Shown: positions 36,646 through 46,537 of the stretch, piece after piece | Layout of the letters: every line of letters starts with the position of its first letter | Position numbering within the stretch: position 1 is the first letter of the stretch | Origin: Polynucleobacter antarcticus | GTDB taxonomy: Bacteria > Pseudomonadota > Gammaproteobacteria > Burkholderiales > Burkholderiaceae | Reading direction: 5' to 3' | Length of the DNA stretch: 64,000 nt | Assembly (NCBI RefSeq): GCF_013307245.1 | Contig: NZ_CP028941.1 | Coordinates: 930,001 to 994,000 of the forward strand | Program-made: the position numbers and the translations under genes | The notes under the pieces: generated by a model | The model's input: only the letters and a program-made list of their open reading frames with translations | The model's database searches: none | What the model was told of the DNA's origin: nothing

Positions 36646-36654
36646 GAAACCTGA

Positions 36655-37398
36655 TTATCGCTTAAGGGCTTGCCAGCGATCATCGATCAGCCCCTCAATA
36701 GGCTTAAAGTTGGCTTTATAGGCCATCTTTTCACTTGCCTCAATATAGTAGCCAAGGTAAAGATAGGGCAAGTCCAGCTCTAGTGCTTGCCCAATTTGCC
36801 AAAGAATACTGAAGCTTCCATAGCTACTAGAAGAATTGCTGGTGTCAAAGAAGGTGTAGACCGAGGAGATGCCTTGCTCCAAGATGTCTATCATGCTGAT
36901 CATGCGCAGTCTTCCAGGACTGGCATCATCTAGACCGTCCCTAAATTCAACAATTCGAGAGTTCACTCGACTTTGCAATAAAAATTGCATATATTGATCT
37001 TGGTTATCGTGATCCATCTCATCACTAGGGTGACGGGCATGTTGATATTGCTGATAAAGCTCAAAATGTTCTTGTTGATAGCCTAGGTTCAAAATACGTA
37101 CCTCTAAGCCACTATGCTTTTTGAAGGCACGTAGCTGACTACGATTGGCTTGAAAATTCTTCACCAAAATGCGGGTTGCGGTACACGCCTGGCAATCATC
37201 ACAGTAGGGACGATAGGTATATAAACCACTACGACGAAACCCGGCATTTACGAGCTCGCCATACAAATCTGCATGAATTAAATGAGAAGGAGTAGCTACT
37301 TGTGAGCGCGCTATTTTTCCTGGTAAATAACTACACGGATAGGGTGCAGTTGCATAGAATTGCAAGGCCGTAAGGGGAAGCTCTTTTAGCTGAGTCAT
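36655..37398 (-). CDS. bpt: Aspartate/glutamate leucyltransferase (N-end rule; Bpt/Ate)
   Basis: Arginyl-transferase-like enzyme. [15 protein letters not shown] and the zinc-type cluster [17 protein letters not shown] at the N-terminus, with [22 protein letters not shown] at the C-terminus. Bacterial Bpt adds leucine to proteins that begin with Asp or Glu, making them ClpS/ClpAP substrates. The start overlaps the aat stop by four bases, so both branches of the bacterial N-degron pathway are coupled here. Confidence 0.94.
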   Translation of the reverse strand: MTQLKELPLTALQFYATAPYPCSYLPGKIARSQVATPSHLIHADLYGELVNAGFRRSGLYTYRPYCDDCQACTATRILVKNFQANRSQLRAFKKHSGLEVRILNLGYQQEHFELYQQYQHARHPSDEMDHDNQDQYMQFLLQSRVNSRIVEFRDGLDDASPGRLRMISMIDILEQGISSVYTFFDTSNSSSSYGSFSILWQIGQALELDLPYLYLGYYIEASEKMAYKANFKPIEGLIDDRWQALKR

Positions 37399-38132
37399 AA
37401 GCAGTAGCGCAGAATCTCTTTGTCAAAATCCCAAGGAATCTCTATATTAGTCCCCTTTAAGGCCTTCTGCAGATGGCTTAAAAATTGATCTCGTGGCATC
37501 GGTGCTGCCCCTAATGAGCTCAGGTGGGCTGTTTCTTGTTGGCAGTCAATCATCTCAACCTGTTGTTGTAGGCACCAGCCACACAAGGCTGATAGAGCGA
37601 TTTTAGAAGCATCACTTTGGTGGCTGAACATCGATTCCCCAAAGACCATCCCCCCAAATGCTACGCAATATAGTCCACCAATCAGATTTCCCTGATCCAT
37701 GATGGCAATGCTGTGGGCATGGCCTTGCTCATGCAGATTGGTATAGGCTTCTAAGATTTCATGGGTAATCCAGGTACCATCTTGATCTTTACGTTGTGTG
37801 GTTGCGCAGGAACGCAACACTGCACCAAAATCATGATCCACCAAAAGTAATTTTTGAGGATCTTTTAAAAAAGTCCGAATGGATTTTTTAAGTGAATCAT
37901 GGCATTTAAATTCAACCGGTTTAAGAACCATGCGTGGATTTGGCGACCACCACAGTACCGGCTGATTATCTGAGTACCAAGGAAAAATACCGAGTTGATA
38001 GGCTTTCGCTAACTGCTCAGGGTAGATACGCTCACTCACCGCAATTAAGCCCGGTACACTTGGATCAGGATCTTGTGTATTAAGAGGATTTGGAAAGGCA
38101 TCTTGTGCGCCTAACCAAGTAATGTTGCTCAT
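37395..38132 (-). CDS. aat: Leucyl/phenylalanyl-tRNA--protein transferase
   Basis: Adds Leu or Phe from tRNA to proteins with N-terminal Lys or Arg, marking them for ClpS/ClpAP. Motifs: [61 protein letters not shown] and [17 protein letters not shown]. Length is normal. It overlaps the NUDIX gene by four bases upstream and the leucyltransferase gene by four bases downstream. Confidence 0.97.
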   Translation of the reverse strand: MSNITWLGAQDAFPNPLNTQDPDPSVPGLIAVSERIYPEQLAKAYQLGIFPWYSDNQPVLWWSPNPRMVLKPVEFKCHDSLKKSIRTFLKDPQKLLLVDHDFGAVLRSCATTQRKDQDGTWITHEILEAYTNLHEQGHAHSIAIMDQGNLIGGLYCVAFGGMVFGESMFSHQSDASKIALSALCGWCLQQQVEMIDCQQETAHLSSLGAAPMPRDQFLSHLQKALKGTNIEIPWDFDKEILRYCL

Positions 38133-38689
38133 ATTTTTTCAGCAGGCAAAATATCTCTGCTACGAACGGTTACCGGATGATTGCCGGTGAGTATTCCCGC
38201 GGCGCGATCAATAAAGAACCATTCCAACGTTTGCTTCACTGTCGGAAAGGCGAGCTCTTGCCAAGGAATATCATGCTCACTAAATAGGGCTACTTCCAGA
38301 CTCTCTTCGCCTGCACTGAAGACAGGTGATGTCATGCTAGCTAAATAAAATAAATGGACTTGCTCAGCATGGGCCACATTTAAAAGGGAGTAGAGCGGGC
38401 CCATAGTGACCATTGCACCAGCTTCTTCCATTGTTTCTCTGGCAGCTCCGGCACTCGTGCTTTCACCTAGCTCCATAAATCCAGCGGGAAGGGTCCAGTA
38501 ACCATGCCGGGGAGCTATAGCTCTTCTACAAAGTAATACTTGATCCCCAAACACAGGAATCGTCCCAACGACATTACGTGGGTTCTGATAGTGGACCATT
38601 CCGCAGGCATCGCAAACATGCCGCTCACGTGAATCATCAAGCGGTATTTTTACGGTAATGGATGCAGCGCAGTGAGAGCAAAACTTCAT
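38129..38689 (-). CDS. NUDIX hydrolase with N-terminal zinc ribbon
   Basis: Four cysteines in two CxxC pairs (C4, C7, C26, C29) form a zinc ribbon, followed by a NUDIX box GFMELGESTSAGAARETMEE with the expected Glu residues (GX5EX7REXXEE). The NUDIX/zinc-ribbon arrangement recalls NudC-like and ADP-ribose-type hydrolases, but it lacks the SQPWPFP motif of NudC, so the nucleotide substrate is unknown. It heads a coupled set with aat and bpt, nine bases after the pabB fusion gene. Confidence 0.88.
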   Translation of the reverse strand: MKFCSHCAASITVKIPLDDSRERHVCDACGMVHYQNPRNVVGTIPVFGDQVLLCRRAIAPRHGYWTLPAGFMELGESTSAGAARETMEEAGAMVTMGPLYSLLNVAHAEQVHLFYLASMTSPVFSAGEESLEVALFSEHDIPWQELAFPTVKQTLEWFFIDRAAGILTGNHPVTVRSRDILPAEKI

Positions 38690-38698
38690 GCAGACCTT

Positions 38699-40543
38699 CT
38701 AAAAAGACGCGGGAAGAATGCCGCGCAACGCACTACACAGCATAATCTCTTTTGCTTCATTTACCTCTGTAATAGTGAGGTTAGCCTCATGGGCATTCCA
38801 TTTGGGGTCGTTTAAAACAATCGAGCGCATGATGCCAGGCAAGATGCCAGCAGAAATAGGGGGCGTAAGCCATTGATTTCCATCCTTGGATTTAATGAAG
38901 ATGCTGCTTCTCCCACCCTCTGTTACAAAGCCTTGCTCATTAATAAAGAGCGCATCAAATCCACCGAGTATTTCGGCTGCTTTCCAGCCTTGATCATAAG
39001 CATCACGACTCGTGACTTTATGACCCAGCAGTATATTTCCAGAATGCATTAATCCTGCATTTGCACCCTTTAGTATCTCGCTAGCCCAAAATATCTTGAC
39101 AGGATCTGTTATGGGATTAAGCGCTGTAAGTTGATGCGTCAGTTTTCCATCGGGTGCTAGATCTATCCTCAGTCGATACTGCTTATTGGGTGTGGAGGCT
39201 ATACAAGCATTACAAGCATCCTCAATATAGTTTTTTGTATTCGAGGAAGAAAAGGGGATGCCAAGAGCTTGCGCTGATTTTTCTAAGCGAACCATATGAA
39301 GGGATACGTGTTGTGGTGCAGATGCTTTTACTAAAATAGTTTCAAATACCCCAACATCGCTTAAGAGATTACAGAGAAAGGCTGCCTTCACGCGGCATTC
39401 GTCCCATTCTTGCTCAGGCTTAGAGTCAATCGTGATGCCAGCACCTATACCTAATGTAAAAGTAGATGCATGGTTTATGTGATCCTCAATTTCTACCGTA
39501 CGGATGGGTACGCTAAAAGCAAAATCACCGCTAGGATCAAGCCAACCGATCGCTCCGCAGTAGTAGCCCCGATCACTTGGTTCTAAGGATTGAATAATTT
39601 CCATACTACGTTTTTTTGGAGCCCCCGTGACTGATCCACAAGGAAATACGGCATTCAGTAACTCTTTGAGAGTGAGCTTGGGTTTGGCCTGTGCTTCGAT
39701 TGTTGATGTCATTTGTAAGACATCCCCATGCCGCGCCACTTCAAATAATTTTGGAACAATGACGGAGCCGGGCAGGGCAAGGCGACTGAGATCGTTTCGT
39801 AGGAGATCAACAATCATGACATTTTCAGCTTGGTTCTTACTATCCTGAGACAGTGTTTCAGGGGATTGACTGAGGGCATCAGCAGTCCCTTTCATCGGCA
39901 TTGCTTTCAGTGTATTTCCATTGCGCTGAATAAATAACTCGGGTGACTGTGACAAGATAAAGCCTGGTTCGGCCTCTATATAAGCTGCAAATCTTCCAGG
40001 CTGTCTATCGCGTAGTCGGGCATATAAAGCAATAGGCGATCCATAGGTATCGCCGGTAATTCGATAGGTATGGTTAATCTGATAAGTATCACCATTGCGA
40101 ATGTATTCTTGAATCGCCTTGATATCTTCCGTGAACTGCACCTCATCTATTGATGGATGCATATTGGCAATACCGGCCAATTGAGATTCTTTAGGCAGCG
40201 CTTCGAGCTCCTGCGCTAAAAATTGATCTACTTGTTCTTTTGAGAGCTGCTCATATGCGCTAAATGCCCATGCCTGAATCAAAGGATGTTGATTACTTGT
40301 AGCTTCAGGATGGCGTGGATTAGGCAGCTTGTGGATATAGCGACCTAACTCATAGGCAAAGGCAGTAACAATATATTCGCCTCTCGCCAGTGCCGTATCA
40401 ATTTCTTGTAGGCAGACCTCTATCGCTGCATTAGTCTCCTCGAGGCTAGCGTCTGAGGAGATGTACCAGCGCCTGAGCGCTTGACGATAGAGCCTGCTTG
40501 AAGGCTGCGCCGCAGTACTGTGGGCATCATCAAGCAGAATCAT
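38699..40543 (-). CDS. pabB: Fused aminodeoxychorismate synthase component I and class IV aminotransferase (PabB-PabC)
   Basis: The first 390 residues are a chorismate-binding PabB domain with RNGDTYQINHTYRITG, MPMKGTAD, VMIVDLLRNDLSRL, FPCGSVTGAPKKRSMEII and GAGITIDSKPEQEWDECR. From about 395 a class IV PLP fold follows (GVFETILVKAS, LLGHKVTSRDAYDQ, FVTEGGRSSIFI), the 4-amino-4-deoxychorismate lyase. The fusion makes p-aminobenzoate for folate in one chain, apart from the PabA glutaminase. FolD encoded in the same window uses the product pathway. Confidence 0.93.
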   Translation of the reverse strand: MILLDDAHSTAAQPSSRLYRQALRRWYISSDASLEETNAAIEVCLQEIDTALARGEYIVTAFAYELGRYIHKLPNPRHPEATSNQHPLIQAWAFSAYEQLSKEQVDQFLAQELEALPKESQLAGIANMHPSIDEVQFTEDIKAIQEYIRNGDTYQINHTYRITGDTYGSPIALYARLRDRQPGRFAAYIEAEPGFILSQSPELFIQRNGNTLKAMPMKGTADALSQSPETLSQDSKNQAENVMIVDLLRNDLSRLALPGSVIVPKLFEVARHGDVLQMTSTIEAQAKPKLTLKELLNAVFPCGSVTGAPKKRSMEIIQSLEPSDRGYYCGAIGWLDPSGDFAFSVPIRTVEIEDHINHASTFTLGIGAGITIDSKPEQEWDECRVKAAFLCNLLSDVGVFETILVKASAPQHVSLHMVRLEKSAQALGIPFSSSNTKNYIEDACNACIASTPNKQYRLRIDLAPDGKLTHQLTALNPITDPVKIFWASEILKGANAGLMHSGNILLGHKVTSRDAYDQGWKAAEILGGFDALFINEQGFVTEGGRSSIFIKSKDGNQWLTPPISAGILPGIMRSIVLNDPKWNAHEANLTITEVNEAKEIMLCSALRGILPASF

Positions 40544-40562
40544 CGGTATAAATCTAAGGAAA

Positions 40563-41138
40563 TTACTTTAGAACAGTCGCAGATTCAATAGTGACTGTTT
40601 TACTTGGGACATCTGCCATGCGACCCATTCTGGGGGCTGGCGCAGTCATTGTCGGTATCTTACGAATAGCGTCAATGGTTTGTGTTCCGGAAATGACTTT
40701 TCCAAATACGGTATAGCCACTACCCATTGCATTAGGGAAATTGAGGCCTTCATTATCTTTAACATTGATGAAGAACTGGGCAGTAGCAGAATCAGGATCG
40801 GACGTACGCGCCATAGCAATGGTGTAAGTTTGATTCTTAAGACCATTTTGCGCTTCCGATACTACAGGTGGATTAGTCGGCTTTTGGTTCAAGTCAGAAG
40901 TAAATCCACCTCCTTGAATCATGAAGCCGTCAATCACGCGATGAAAAATCGTACCGTTATAAAAGCCACTATTAACGTAAGCTAAAAAGTTTGCGCTGGT
41001 CTTTGGGGCTTTTACTGAATCGAGATCAACGACAAAATTACCCATAGTAGTTTTAAATTCTACTTGCGGGGCAGCAAACACAGCTGCACTAGTGAGGCAG
41101 CCTGAAAGCAAAAGAAGTGAGGAGATGAAGTGGCGCAT
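40563..41138 (-). CDS. ppiA: Periplasmic cyclophilin-type peptidyl-prolyl isomerase
   Basis: Signal peptide (about 1-22, LLLSGCLTSAAVFA) followed by a cyclophilin domain: VEFKTTMGNFVVDLDSVKAPK, FHRVIDGFMIQGGGF, and AQFFINVKDNEGL. The segment LLLSGCLT is not a clear lipobox. I chose the ATG at 41138, which has AAGGA before it; upstream frame adds a non-signal stretch. The gene could equally be called ppiB if the leader is disregarded, so the symbol is tentative. Confidence 0.87.
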   Translation of the reverse strand: MRHFISSLLLLSGCLTSAAVFAAPQVEFKTTMGNFVVDLDSVKAPKTSANFLAYVNSGFYNGTIFHRVIDGFMIQGGGFTSDLNQKPTNPPVVSEAQNGLKNQTYTIAMARTSDPDSATAQFFINVKDNEGLNFPNAMGSGYTVFGKVISGTQTIDAIRKIPTMTAPAPRMGRMADVPSKTVTIESATVLK

Positions 41139-41188
41139 GTTGATAATCCTTATGAGAACAGTAAAAGTAATAAAGTCAATTGTATTGC

Positions 41189-41836
41189 TCAAATGCCCCT
41201 GGGAACATTACTGGCATGCAAGTATGAAGGCTCCTCAAACATGCTTGGCCTCTTTGCATAATCCAGTACCCAGTCCATCGTATCTAGGCCCCAAAAACAA
41301 TGCCCATTGAGAACGAGTGCTGGTACGCCGAAGGCACCATCAAGCCTGGCTTTCTCGGTATTGTTGACAAGCTGTGTTTTGATTTCTGGATCTTCTGGTT
41401 TTGGAGTTGTAGACTCTAAACCCAGATATTCGCAAAACTGTTCCCACGATAAATTGGGGTCTTTCCCTTCTACCCAAACATATTTAAAGGCTTTTTCAAT
41501 CATGACCCAATCTGCAGACTCTTGGGTCAGCAGGCGCTGTGCAGCTACGGTAAGAAATGGATGGTGCTCTGGAAATCGAAACGGTAAGCCGAGTTTTTCA
41601 GCAAGCCAGACGCAGTGTTGATAGGTATGAGGGCGCTTGGCTGTAATTTCACCGGGACCCCGATTTTCAGCTGCCCTCAAAAGACCGCCCAGTAGCACTG
41701 GTACTGGATGAATATCCATCCATTGCTCTAAGCGATGGCGTTGACTGATGTAAAAGTAGCTATAGGGAGAAATAATGTCGTAATACAAGACGGCTTGGTC
41801 CTTGACGCCTCCCATTATGCCTAAAATCGCACTCAT
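41189..41836 (-). CDS. DsbA-family 2-hydroxychromene-2-carboxylate isomerase-like protein
   Basis: A thioredoxin-like fold with the HCCA isomerase/kappa GST signature: [17 protein letters not shown] at the N-terminus (serine in place of the CxxC motif), NRGPGEITAKRPH and FGVPALVLNGHCFWGLDTMDWVLDYA at the C-terminus. Members isomerise naphthalene catabolites or act as kappa-class glutathione enzymes. Actual substrate unknown. The ATG at 41836 overlaps the 3' end of the rarA frame by 77 bases. An internal Met eight codons in is an alternative. Confidence 0.87.
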   Translation of the reverse strand: MSAILGIMGGVKDQAVLYYDIISPYSYFYISQRHRLEQWMDIHPVPVLLGGLLRAAENRGPGEITAKRPHTYQHCVWLAEKLGLPFRFPEHHPFLTVAAQRLLTQESADWVMIEKAFKYVWVEGKDPNLSWEQFCEYLGLESTTPKPEDPEIKTQLVNNTEKARLDGAFGVPALVLNGHCFWGLDTMDWVLDYAKRPSMFEEPSYLHASNVPRGI

Positions 41837-43145
41837 TTTTTTGAAATTCTTGATCTAATTGACGTAAAAAAGCCATCTTCTCCGCAATTTGAGTTTCTAA
41901 GCCTCGATCAACCGGCTCATACCAGTATGGCGCTGCCATGCCATCGGGCAGATAGGTTTCGCCAGCCGCATACGCGTGTGGCTCATCATGGGCATAGCGG
42001 TATTCTTTTCCATGCCCCAGCTCTTTCATGAGTTTCGTTGGCGCATTACGAAGATGATTCGGAACGGGCTTGCTTTGATCTTGAGCAACGTAAGCACGGG
42101 CTGCATTAAATGCTTTATAGCTTGCATTACTTTTAGCAGCAATAGCGAGATAGACAACAGCTTGACCCAAAGCGAGCTCGCCTTCTGGTGAACCCAAACG
42201 TTCAAAAGTTTGCGCAGCATCGTTGGCGAGCTGCATGGCACGAGGGTCCGCTAAACCAATGTCTTCCCAGGCCATCCGAATAATTCTTCTGGCTAAATAG
42301 CGGGGATCCGCGCCACCATCTAACATACGACAAAACCAATACAGTGCTGCATCAGGATTAGAGCCCCGCACGGATTTATGCAAGGCAGAGATTTGGTCAT
42401 AGAACTGATCGCCCCCTTTATCAAAGCGCCGAGACTGCATTGTTAGGGCATTATGAATATAAGCTTGATCTATATGTGCTGTGGAAGTATCTGGAGCCGA
42501 GATGGCATTCGCAACTTGTTCTATTAAATTCAGTAGGCGACGTGCATCCCCATCCGCATTGGCTATCAGAAGATCAATCGCTGCACTCTCAAAGGTAATC
42601 TGGGGCATTGCAAAGGCATGCGCGCGATCAAAGAGTTGTTTTAATTCTTCTTTTGTTAATGATTTGAGGACGTAGACTTGAGCACGCGACAATAGCGCTG
42701 AATTGACCTCGAAAGAGGGATTCTCAGTGGTAGCGCCAATAAAGGTAAACAGCCCAGATTCAACATGTGGCAAGAGTGCGTCTTGCTGACTTTTATTAAA
42801 GCGATGAATTTCATCTACAAATAATATAGTTTGTTTGCCATATTGAGACATATTTTGTTGGGCTTGCTCTATGGCTTCACGAATTTCTTTCACACCTGCA
42901 AGCACTGCAGAGATGGTAATGCATTCACGACCAAAGGCTTTTGCAGATAATCTTGCTAAAGTAGTCTTGCCAACACCAGGCGGTCCCCATAGGATCATAG
43001 AGTGGGGTTTGCCAGACGCAAAGGCAAGTTGCAGTGGCTTGCCATCAGATAAGAGATGGGTTTGGCCGATAACGTCTTTGACAGACTGAGGGCGCAATGC
43101 CTCCGCTAATGGGGCAGGCGGGGCTTGGTCAAACAAATTTGGCAA
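41760..43145 (-). CDS. rarA: Replication-associated recombination protein A (MgsA/RarA AAA+ ATPase)
   Basis: Clamp-loader-like AAA+ ATPase acting at stalled forks. Walker [14 protein letters not shown], Walker [20 protein letters not shown], sensor 1 [20 protein letters not shown], sensor 2 region [12 protein letters not shown] and the C-terminal GSDPDAALYW-like [18 protein letters not shown]. The last 25 residues after EFQK ([10 protein letters not shown] and onward) do not look like the family and overlap the next gene. With one more A in the A7 run at 41836-41842 the protein would end QEFQKK and its stop would overlap the next start as ATGA. Confidence 0.94.
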   Translation of the reverse strand: MPNLFDQAPPAPLAEALRPQSVKDVIGQTHLLSDGKPLQLAFASGKPHSMILWGPPGVGKTTLARLSAKAFGRECITISAVLAGVKEIREAIEQAQQNMSQYGKQTILFVDEIHRFNKSQQDALLPHVESGLFTFIGATTENPSFEVNSALLSRAQVYVLKSLTKEELKQLFDRAHAFAMPQITFESAAIDLLIANADGDARRLLNLIEQVANAISAPDTSTAHIDQAYIHNALTMQSRRFDKGGDQFYDQISALHKSVRGSNPDAALYWFCRMLDGGADPRYLARRIIRMAWEDIGLADPRAMQLANDAAQTFERLGSPEGELALGQAVVYLAIAAKSNASYKAFNAARAYVAQDQSKPVPNHLRNAPTKLMKELGHGKEYRYAHDEPHAYAAGETYLPDGMAAPYWYEPVDRGLETQIAEKMAFLRQLDQEFQKNECDFRHNGRRQGPSRLVLRHYFSL

Positions 43146-43631
43146 TTAGTTTTGCACAAAAAGAATCACAAGCGCAGACCACACCAAGCACCCAACAGCT
43201 ACCAATGTCAATCGATTCCGCATGGCAATAAAAGCTTGCAGCGCTTCTGCACTTGAAAAATAATAGCGATAGGTATTGACATCAATATTGCGTTGAATAG
43301 TTAAGGTAGAAGCCAAAATCAGTAAGCCTACTGGAATATACACATGCAGGGCTAACCAAGCTACTAGAGCGGGGATGATTCCCCATATCCAGGCATTGCG
43401 ATCTTGCCAGCGATCACCCATGGGCGGTTTGCCGAGGCGTTGCAAATTAGCGCCCCAATGTAATGCTCCCATAAAGGCGGCAATCACCGCACCATAACCC
43501 GCAAGAGATTCAGCACTCAGATAATTTAATGGCGCTGGAGATAACTGCACCATAAGCGCCAGACCCACAAAGGGAATCAGGCCAGCATAGCCTAATTGTC
43601 GAACTAAAGGAGGCAAAGGATTCACAAACAC
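43146..43631 (-). CDS. DUF3429 family inner-membrane protein
   Basis: About five hydrophobic segments with the family features LGYAGLIPFVGLAL, GYGAVIAAFMGALHWG and PALVAWLALHVYIPVGLLIL. The family is common in alpha- and betaproteobacteria and has no known function. It abuts the rarA start directly and probably shares its transcript. Confidence 0.8.
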   Translation of the reverse strand: MFVNPLPPLVRQLGYAGLIPFVGLALMVQLSPAPLNYLSAESLAGYGAVIAAFMGALHWGANLQRLGKPPMGDRWQDRNAWIWGIIPALVAWLALHVYIPVGLLILASTLTIQRNIDVNTYRYYFSSAEALQAFIAMRNRLTLVAVGCLVWSALVILFVQN

Positions 43632-43670
43632 TTCTTTATTAAAAGGGAAGCAATAACAATTTGAATAGGA

Positions 43671-44522
43671 CTACTCATAGATAAAGACACCACGCCCTGT
43701 TTTGCGACCTAGGTAACCCGCTGCTACCATTTCACGAAGTAGGGGGCAGGGACGATATTTGGAGTCACTAAAGCTTTCAAAATACACTTCCATCACGGCC
43801 AAGCAGGTATCTAGCCCAATGAGGTCTGCCAAGGCAAGTGGACCGATGGGTTGATTACAACCTAACTTCATACCCGCATCAATATCCTCCGGACTAGCAA
43901 GACCCTCATGCAGAACAAAAAACGCCTCATTAATCATGGGCAGCAATATTCTGTTCACAACAAAACCTGGCGAGTTTTTTACCGTAATAGGCTCTTTGCC
44001 AATACGCTGAGCCATCTCAATAATGGCGGCATGCGTCGCATCGCTGGTTTGTAGTCCGCGGATCACTTCTACTAAGGCCATCATCGGCGGAGGATTAAAA
44101 AAGTGCATGCCAATAAAACGTGCCGGATTGGAATCTAATGCAGCGAGTTGGGTAATGGAGATGGATGAGGTATTACTAGCGATGATAGTGTCATTACCAA
44201 CGATCTCATCGACTTGATGCAAGATCTTCACTTTAACGGCCTGATTTTCAGTCGCTGCTTCAATCACTAAATTTAAGCCCTTGAGCTCACCATAAGAAGT
44301 GCTACACCGAATGCGCTGTAATGCTGCCTCTTTATTGGCTACAGAAAGCGTTTCTTTTTTTACGAGTCGATCTAGGCTTTTACCAATCTGGCTAAGGCCG
44401 CGCTCTAGCGCAGCATCATTGATATCCAGCATCACCACCTCTAGACCCGCTACAGCACATACTTGGGCAATACCATTCCCCATCGTCCCTGCGCCGATAA
44501 CACCTACTGATTGAATCTTCAT
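43671..44522 (-). CDS. 3-hydroxybutyryl-CoA dehydrogenase
   Basis: NAD(P)-binding site VGVIGAGTMGNGIAQVCAVAGL, catalytic histidine in GMHFFNPPPMMALVEVI, and KNSPGFVVNRILLPMINEAF. Single-domain length (283) matches PaaH/Hbd-type enzymes that interconvert acetoacetyl-CoA and (S)-3-hydroxybutyryl-CoA. I chose the ATG at 44522 because AAAAAAGGA precedes it and the Rossmann strand follows directly. It lies one base from the GST gene. Confidence 0.93.
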   Translation of the reverse strand: MKIQSVGVIGAGTMGNGIAQVCAVAGLEVVMLDINDAALERGLSQIGKSLDRLVKKETLSVANKEAALQRIRCSTSYGELKGLNLVIEAATENQAVKVKILHQVDEIVGNDTIIASNTSSISITQLAALDSNPARFIGMHFFNPPPMMALVEVIRGLQTSDATHAAIIEMAQRIGKEPITVKNSPGFVVNRILLPMINEAFFVLHEGLASPEDIDAGMKLGCNQPIGPLALADLIGLDTCLAVMEVYFESFSDSKYRPCPLLREMVAAGYLGRKTGRGVFIYE

Positions 44523-44523
44523 G

Positions 44524-45246
44524 CTATATCCTTTTTTGATACTGAGTGGAACCAAATAATTGTTCTCTAGCTTTACTGTCATGCAAGGGCTTACGTAAAC
44601 TAGCCAATACTTCAACTCCACGTTTTACCGCAGGGCGCTCACCAATCTTTTCAAACCATTGTTTGAAATGAGGGTATTCATCAATCTCAATGCCTTGGTT
44701 TTTCCAGTTGCGAGTCCATGGGTAAATAGCAATATCTGCAATCGAATAGGTTTTGCCAGCGATATAAGCATGCTGCTTTAACTGCTGATCAAGCACCCCA
44801 TATAAACGTTTTGCCTCATTGGTGTAGCGCTTGATGGCGTATTCAATTTTCTCAGGAGCATACAGTCGGAAGTGGTGGTTTTGACCTAACATTGGACCTA
44901 GGCCTCCCATTTGAAACATCAGCCATTGCAGTACTTCATATTTATCCCGCGTACTCTTAGGTAAAAATTTTCCTGTTTTGGCTGCAAGATAGAGCAAGAT
45001 AGCGCCAGATTCAAAAAGGTGGATTGGCTTCCCATCAGGTCCCTGTGGATCAGTGATGGCTGGAATTTTATTATTTGGGCTGATTACTAAGAATTCTGCT
45101 TTAAATTGATCGCCTGCACCAATATCAATAGGGTGGGCAAGCCAGTCCTTGCCAAGCCGATAACCACACTCTTCCATCATGATGTGTACTTTGTGACCAT
45201 TAGGAGTGGGCCAGCTATAGACATCTATCAGATTCTTATTGACCAT
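44524..45246 (-). CDS. Glutathione S-transferase family protein, YfcG/YghU (nu-class) type
   Basis: The thioredoxin-like N-terminal domain has YSWPTPNGHKVHIMMEE, in which the T-x-N pair replaces the usual catalytic Tyr or Ser as in nu-class enzymes that reduce disulfides. SPNNKIPAITD and FESGAILLYLA bind glutathione, and an all-helical C-terminal domain follows. It probably acts as a glutathione-dependent disulfide reductase in the cytoplasm. Confidence 0.9.
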   Translation of the reverse strand: MVNKNLIDVYSWPTPNGHKVHIMMEECGYRLGKDWLAHPIDIGAGDQFKAEFLVISPNNKIPAITDPQGPDGKPIHLFESGAILLYLAAKTGKFLPKSTRDKYEVLQWLMFQMGGLGPMLGQNHHFRLYAPEKIEYAIKRYTNEAKRLYGVLDQQLKQHAYIAGKTYSIADIAIYPWTRNWKNQGIEIDEYPHFKQWFEKIGERPAVKRGVEVLASLRKPLHDSKAREQLFGSTQYQKRI

Positions 45247-45266
45247 CTTGATTTCCTTTATTTCTT

Positions 45267-46469
45267 TTAGATCGATTGCAAACGTTGCAATGCAGTGTGG
45301 AGTGTTTGTTCTTGTTTTGCAAAACAGAATCGAATTACACCTGATTCGACAGGCTGTTTATAAAAAGCAGAGACGGGAATAGCAGCTACACCTACTTCGG
45401 TAGTGAGCCAGGTACAAAAATCCGCTTCATTTGATTTAGCTTGGGGTATCTTAAGGCCGGTGTAATCGGCGCATTGAAAATAGCTTGCCGGTGTTGGTGA
45501 TAACTTAAAGTCCGTGTCTTTTAAACCATTCCTAAAGAACTCGCGTTTTGCTTGATAAAAATGTGGAAGGCTAAGGTAATGCTGCTCATTTTTTAAATAG
45601 ACAGCCAAGGCATATTGCATCGGCGTATTTACAGTGAAAACATTAAACTGATGCACCTTACGAAATTCTTGCATCATCGATTGTGGTGCGGCAATGTAGC
45701 CAATTTTCCAGCCAGTGACATGGTAAGTTTTACCAAAACTAGAAATTAAAAAGCTGCGAGAAGCGAGGGCAGGGTTGCCGGCAATGCTGTGATGCTGCTG
45801 CCCGTCATACACCATATGCTCATAGACTTCATCGCTCATTACCAAGACATTGGTGTTTTTAAGAAGCTGTGCCAATCGTTCCAGATCCGATGATTTCCAC
45901 ACCATACCGGTAGGGTTATGTGGCGTATTGATAATCAACAGTCGCGTGTTTTTATTGATAGCATTTGTTAATGCATCCCAAGGGATTGCATAGGAATTTA
46001 CTTGACCTTGTTCATCACGGTGAACCATCAATGACACAGCAATAGGAATGCCCCCAGCCAATTCAATTGAGGGGCGATAACTGTCATAAGCCGGTTCGAT
46101 GATGATCACCTCATCACCGGGACTCACGCAAGCAAGAATGGCAGTCATGATGGCCTGGGTACCACCAGCAGTAATCGTGATTTCTGAATCAGGATCATAG
46201 GCGTGACCATAGAGCGTGGTTATTTTTTGTGCCACGCCATCACGCAATCCTTTGATGCCTATCATCGGAGGGTATTGGTTATGGTTGGCGAGCATTGCGC
46301 TATTTACTTCTTCTATTAATGCGCGATCGCAGGGAAAGTCCGGAAATCCTTGTCCAAGATTAATAGCCTCATGTTCTGCAGCTAAAGCAGACATCGTAGT
46401 AAAAATAGTCGTTCCTACAGACGGAAGACGGCTTTTAAATGTGGGTGGTAGGGGAGTCTTGAGGTTCAT
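45267..46469 (-). CDS. PLP-dependent aminotransferase, methionine aminotransferase (YbdL) type
   Basis: Class I/II fold. PLP lysine in SSFGKTYHVTGWKIGYIAAP; GGTQAIMTAILACVSPGDEV, INTPHNPTGMVW and the C-terminal RFCFAKQEQTL. INLGQGFPDFPCD is typical of the YbdL/kynurenine aminotransferase branch. Probable role is transamination of methionine or aromatic amino acids with 2-keto acids. It is divergent from yaaA over 68 bases. Confidence 0.9.
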   Translation of the reverse strand: MNLKTPLPPTFKSRLPSVGTTIFTTMSALAAEHEAINLGQGFPDFPCDRALIEEVNSAMLANHNQYPPMIGIKGLRDGVAQKITTLYGHAYDPDSEITITAGGTQAIMTAILACVSPGDEVIIIEPAYDSYRPSIELAGGIPIAVSLMVHRDEQGQVNSYAIPWDALTNAINKNTRLLIINTPHNPTGMVWKSSDLERLAQLLKNTNVLVMSDEVYEHMVYDGQQHHSIAGNPALASRSFLISSFGKTYHVTGWKIGYIAAPQSMMQEFRKVHQFNVFTVNTPMQYALAVYLKNEQHYLSLPHFYQAKREFFRNGLKDTDFKLSPTPASYFQCADYTGLKIPQAKSNEADFCTWLTTEVGVAAIPVSAFYKQPVESGVIRFCFAKQEQTLHTALQRLQSI

Positions 46470-46537
46470 GCAAGGGCTTTAAGGCACGTCAGGTCGGTAG
46501 TCGCTAGAATGGTAGAAATACATAATGAAATTGTGCC

